A stretch of DNA of 9,240 nt, taken from Firmicutes bacterium CAG:238 (GTDB taxonomy: Bacteria; Bacillota; Clostridia; Peptostreptococcales; Anaerovoracaceae). The translations under genes were made by a program, and so were the position numbers. Positions 6,301 through 9,240 of the stretch are shown in pieces. The stretch covers positions 5,672 through 14,911 of the forward strand of contig FR881982.1 of the NCBI GenBank assembly GCA_000435615.1, read 5' to 3'. The notes under the pieces are model-generated. The model did no database searches. It was not told the DNA's origin and saw nothing but the letters and a program-made list of their open reading frames with translations. Numbering within the stretch: position 1 is the first letter of the stretch; each line of letters starts with the position of its first letter.

Positions 6301-7707
6301 ATGAAAGCAAAACATTTCGTACAAGAAAATTTGACTTCGATAACAGAAGATATTTGCAAGTTAGTAAGTATAAATACCGTAAATGACACGGCAAGACCCG
6401 GAAAGCCATTTGGAGACGGCATTGATAAAGGTCTCAAATTTCTTTTGAAATTAGGAAAAGAACTAGGCTTTGATACGAATAATTTTGACGGATATGTGGG
6501 TGAAATATCTATAGGAAGCGGGAACGAAACAATTGGAATATTGGGTCATGTGGATGTAGTAGAAGGCGGTGATGGATGGAAAACTGATCCATTTCAGGCG
6601 ACTGTCATAAGCGAAACCATTTATGGTCGTGGAACAGTCGATGATAAAGGACCGCTCATATGTTCTCTTTATGCTATGAAATATTTAAAAGAGCAAGGAA
6701 TGATACCTTCAAACAAAAAAATAAAAATGATTATTGGAACCGATGAAGAAAGAACATGGCAAGGAATAAATTACTATAAAGAAAGAAGTAATGATATTCC
6801 GAAATCGTCAATTGTTGTTGATGGGAATTTTCCGATTATATATTGTGAAAAAGGTCTGATTGATTTTAATTTACATTACAAAAGGAAAAAAACAGATAAA
6901 GAGAAAATTTTTATAAACTATTTAAAAGGTGGAACCGGACGCAATGTTGTACCGGCGGAAGCAGAGTGCGAATTAAGCTGGGACGATTTGAACGAAAGTG
7001 ATGTAAATAAAATCTTAGAATTCTTATGCGGAGAAGATATATTTACAGAGCGAAGAAGCAAAGACAAATTATATTTAAAGGTAAAAGGAATTGCAACTCA
7101 CGCAATGAACCCGGAAAAAGGGAAAAACGCACTATCAGAATTGCTTCAGATTTTAAAAAATCTCTCAGAGTATATAGGATTTACTGCAAATGCATTTATT
7201 GAAGATTACAATAGGGCTATCGGAAGTTCTTGTCATGGTGAACTGTTAGGATTAGAGATGGAAGATAAGGAAAGCGGAAAACTAACTTTTAATGTTGGTC
7301 GTGTGTCTATGAAATCGAAAGAAATAATGCTGGAATGTAATATCAGATATCCCGCAACATGTGCATATCAGAATATATGCGAACAAATGAAGCAAGAACT
7401 GAATATTTTGAATTTTGAGTATGAAGAAGTGGACCATCTCCTTCCTATTTTTTTAGAGCAAAATGATACAATTGTAAAAGAATTGATGCGAGCATATCAG
7501 GAGGTAACTAACGATTTTAATACACCGCCACTTGCGATTGGAGGAGCGACCTATGCAAGGGCATTGGAACATGCGGTTGCTTTCGGTCCGATTTTTCCTG
7601 GTCAGGAAGATCTTACGCATGAGGCTAATGAAAATATAAGTATTTCGGATGTGGAAGTTATTACTGAAATCTACATCGAAGGATTATTAAGATTATTGGA
7701 GCAGTAA
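6301..7707 (+). CDS. M20 family dipeptidase, PepV/Sapep type
   Basis: The product (468 aa) matches PepV of lactic acid bacteria in length and in nearly every catalytic position, a cytoplasmic di-zinc or Mn dipeptidase acting on Xaa-Xaa dipeptides, often with an N-terminal beta-Ala or hydrophobic residue. The first metal motif is GHVDVV (H83, D85). GRGTVDDKGP gives D115, GTDEE gives the catalytic base E149 and ligand E150, and IVVDGNFPI gives D174. IATHAMNPEKGKNA carries H267, the lid-domain histidine (PepV H269), and GQEDLTHEANE gives H440 (PepV H439). All key residues are present, so it should be active. An N-carbamoyl or N-acyl amino acid amidohydrolase role is a weaker alternative, because the insert around residues 180-300 has the PepV lid form. 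GGAG at 6288-6291 serves the ATG. Its place directly after an amino acid dehydrogenase suggests that it releases the amino acid to be deaminated. Confidence 0.87.
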   Translation: MKAKHFVQENLTSITEDICKLVSINTVNDTARPGKPFGDGIDKGLKFLLKLGKELGFDTNNFDGYVGEISIGSGNETIGILGHVDVVEGGDGWKTDPFQATVISETIYGRGTVDDKGPLICSLYAMKYLKEQGMIPSNKKIKMIIGTDEERTWQGINYYKERSNDIPKSSIVVDGNFPIIYCEKGLIDFNLHYKRKKTDKEKIFINYLKGGTGRNVVPAEAECELSWDDLNESDVNKILEFLCGEDIFTERRSKDKLYLKVKGIATHAMNPEKGKNALSELLQILKNLSEYIGFTANAFIEDYNRAIGSSCHGELLGLEMEDKESGKLTFNVGRVSMKSKEIMLECNIRYPATCAYQNICEQMKQELNILNFEYEEVDHLLPIFLEQNDTIVKELMRAYQEVTNDFNTPPLAIGGATYARALEHAVAFGPIFPGQEDLTHEANENISISDVEVITEIYIEGLLRLLEQ

Positions 7708-7712
7708 AACAA

Positions 7713-8885
7713 ATGGAAGTTAAAACAGAAGATATTTCAAGATATAAAAAAATAATAAGTCCGGAGCCTATTCTATTTTTAGCCGGTTTCAGCGTATTTT
7801 TCGGACTCATCGGACAGAAAATGGGTGCGATTAATCTGGTAAATACCATGATGAATACAGCATCAGCATTGCTGACGGATACGGTGTGGTATATCATGGC
7901 AATTGCGGTTTTGGCAGGAGCCTTAGGCGCACTGCTTACAGAATTCGGAGTGGTTGCGCTTCTGAACAAAATTCTTTCGCCGCTTATCAAACCTTTGTAC
8001 GGAATGCCGGGGGCAAGCATGATAGGAATTCTTACGGCATTTTTGTCGGACAATCCCGCAATCCTAACGCTTGCGGACGATAAAAATTTCCGCCGGTTTT
8101 TTAAAAAATATCAGATTCCGGCACTTGCGAATGTAGGGACAGCCTTTGGCATGGGTATGATAGTCATAACCTTTATGATTGGGCTCAGTAGTTTATCCGG
8201 CACAAATTTCGTTTCGGCTGTTGTAATTGGATTTTTGGGTGCGGTAGTCGGAAGCGTTATAAGCACGAGACTTATGCTTTTAAAGACAGCAAAACTCTTC
8301 GGAAAGGATGAAATGGCAGACAACGGAGCGGATTTTGGAAATGAGACTCTCGAACTTCGCAGCATTAGAGAAGGTGGAGTCGGCAAAAGATTCTTAGAGG
8401 CACTTTTATCCGGAGGGAAAAGCGGTGTTAGAATGGGACTGGGTATTATCCCCGGAGTGCTGATTATCTGCACGATTGTGATGATTCTTACAAATGGTCC
8501 GGGAGAAAATGGCGTTTACACCGGTGCCGCGTATGAGGGAATTTCTTTTTTACCGTGGTTTGCGGATAAATTAGGATTTATTTTGGAGCCACTGTTTGGC
8601 TTCGCGTATGATGGAGCAATTGCGGTTCCGATTACGGCACTTGGTTCCGCAGGCGCGGCATTAGGACTGATTCCGGAAATGGTTGAGCAAGGATTGATTG
8701 GCGGAAACGAAATTGCGGTATTCACAGCAATGTGTATGTGTTGGAGCGGATACTTGAGCACTCATATTGCGATGATGGATGAATTGGGATGCCGTCAGCT
8801 GACAGGACATGCTATCTTAAGCCATACAATCGGTGGTTTAGCAGCCGGTATAAGTGCACATTTGATTTATGTGTGCATCATGTGA
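7713..8885 (+). CDS. Polytopic membrane protein, CD0519/CD1768-like
   Basis: The product (390 aa) has roughly nine or ten hydrophobic segments, with a polar loop of about 50 residues near 190-240 (KTAKLFGKDEMADN onwards). Sequence landmarks are FGLIGQKMGAINLV (30-43), TAFLSDNPAILTLADD (108-123), FGMGMIVITFMIGL (145-158) and MCWSGYLSTHIAMMDELG (342-359). The whole resembles the clostridial CD0519/CD1768 family, which is distantly like nucleoside-recognition/gate-domain and YjiH-type proteins. The resemblance is from memory, and no transport substrate has been established for the family as far as I know. It starts five bases after the dipeptidase stop and uses GGAG at 7698-7701 inside that gene, so the two are translationally coupled. 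As the last gene of an operon that already begins with an importer, it may export a product, import a second form of the substrate, or act in ion balance. The terminator follows 19 bases after the stop. Confidence 0.72.
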   Translation: MEVKTEDISRYKKIISPEPILFLAGFSVFFGLIGQKMGAINLVNTMMNTASALLTDTVWYIMAIAVLAGALGALLTEFGVVALLNKILSPLIKPLYGMPGASMIGILTAFLSDNPAILTLADDKNFRRFFKKYQIPALANVGTAFGMGMIVITFMIGLSSLSGTNFVSAVVIGFLGAVVGSVISTRLMLLKTAKLFGKDEMADNGADFGNETLELRSIREGGVGKRFLEALLSGGKSGVRMGLGIIPGVLIICTIVMILTNGPGENGVYTGAAYEGISFLPWFADKLGFILEPLFGFAYDGAIAVPITALGSAGAALGLIPEMVEQGLIGGNEIAVFTAMCMCWSGYLSTHIAMMDELGCRQLTGHAILSHTIGGLAAGISAHLIYVCIM

Positions 8886-8903
8886 AACATGTCAGAAACA
8901 AAT

Positions 8904-8944
8904 ATAACAGAGATGTGCCGTCGGCACGCCTCTGTTATTTTGTT
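8904..8944 (+). terminator. Rho-independent terminator of the operon, possibly bidirectional
   Basis: A 9-bp outer stem (8904-8912 with 8930-8938: ATAACAGAG/CTCTGTTAT) encloses a short mismatch and an inner GTGCC/GGCAC stem (8915-8919 with 8923-8927). The stem is followed by TTTT, GTT and more T-rich sequence. The other side (TATATTTGTTTC on the minus strand) is also T-rich, so it may stop the convergent minus-strand gene that ends at 8948. Confidence 0.85.
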
Positions 8945-8947
8945 ATG

Positions 8948-9240
8948 TTATATTTTAAACCTGTCAATGGAAATGTCGGCGAATTCGATTTCGGTTTCTT
9001 CGAGGAACATCAGCATATAGATCGGCAAATAAGTAATTTTGCCGTTGCGCTCAACATTGGAATTGGAAAAGACGACGGCCTCGTTAAGATGGTAATTTTC
9101 GTTTTGCATTACCTGCGCCAACGCGGAATGCTTCTTGTAATCCTTGCCGCTTTTTACTTCAATCGGCAAGACCTCACCGTCATGTTCAATGACAAAATCA
9201 AGCTCGCCGAACTTTTTATTATTGTAATAATAGCAGTTAT
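8948..9240 (-). CDS. DUF4143/PD-(D/E)XK C-terminal part of an AAA ATPase (partial)
   Basis: The minus-strand frame is open from the right window edge to TAA at 8948-8950, giving 97 residues; the start lies outside. The visible part begins with an aromatic/Asn-rich YYYNNKKFGELDFVIEHDGE, followed by LPIEVKSGKDYKKHSAL. The acidic residue in GELDFV (D14 from the edge) and the E-V-K triplet (E27, K29) form a PD-(D/E)XK nuclease-like signature. The later NEAVVFSNSNVE and GKITYLPIYMLMFL are typical of the C-terminal DUF4143 domain of bacterial 'ATP-binding protein' AAA ATPases, common in Clostridia and Bacteroidetes and of uncertain function. The P-loop ATPase domain would lie to the right, outside the window. 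A TTG at 9169 could be read as a start, but the homologous sequence continues past it. The gene converges on the operon, and the two share the terminator region. Confidence 0.8.
   Translation of the reverse strand, partial: NCYYYNNKKFGELDFVIEHDGEVLPIEVKSGKDYKKHSALAQVMQNENYHLNEAVVFSNSNVERNGKITYLPIYMLMFLEETEIEFADISIDRFKI

Noticed and set aside
67..8761. Long open frames on the minus strand opposite the plus-strand genes
   Set aside because: They overlap well-supported genes, have no recognisable domains or ribosome sites, and show the composition expected of reverse-strand shadows.

Overview
The window looks like chromosomal DNA from a low-to-medium GC anaerobic Firmicute, most likely a member of the Clostridia. 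The evidence is A-rich Shine-Dalgarno sequences of the AAAGGAG type, tightly packed same-strand genes, a PepV/Sapep-type dipeptidase, a membrane protein resembling the C. difficile CD0519/CD1768 family, and the overall codon usage. I see no RNA gene, CRISPR array, insertion sequence or attachment site. No stretch longer than about 150 bases lacks a gene.

Left part (1-1548, GC-richer, all plus strand): the 3' end of a mutY adenine glycosylase gene carrying the 8-oxoG-reading FSH loop; a NapH-like polytopic membrane protein ending in two 4Fe-4S clusters; and a small soluble conserved protein of unknown function (118 aa). The gaps are short (21 and 25 nt), so these genes are probably co-transcribed.

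Central part (1549-8944, AT-richer, plus strand): an IclR-family regulator, closed by its own rho-independent terminator, is followed at once by a strong promoter with an extended -10 box. A near-perfect palindrome, TGAAACGGCGTTTCA, lies over the expected transcription start. From this promoter run five genes with gaps of 35, 62, 32 and 5 nt: an NCS1 (CodB-like) permease, an enzyme of the M29 aminopeptidase/NicX fold whose metal ligands look NicX-like, a Leu/Phe/Val-type amino acid dehydrogenase with an N-terminal extension, an M20 (PepV-like) dipeptidase, and a second polytopic membrane protein. A 15-bp hairpin sits between the second and third genes, and a strong terminator closes the unit at 8904-8944. 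It reads as a substrate-induced catabolic operon: import of a small N-containing compound, processing by a metalloenzyme, hydrolysis of a dipeptide-like amide bond, then oxidative deamination of the amino acid. The substrate is not evident from the sequence. The gene combination does not match a pathway I know and is the most interesting part of the window.

Right end (8948-9240, minus strand): the convergent C-terminal end of a gene whose product resembles the DUF4143/PD-(D/E)XK tail of clostridial AAA ATPases. It runs off the window edge.
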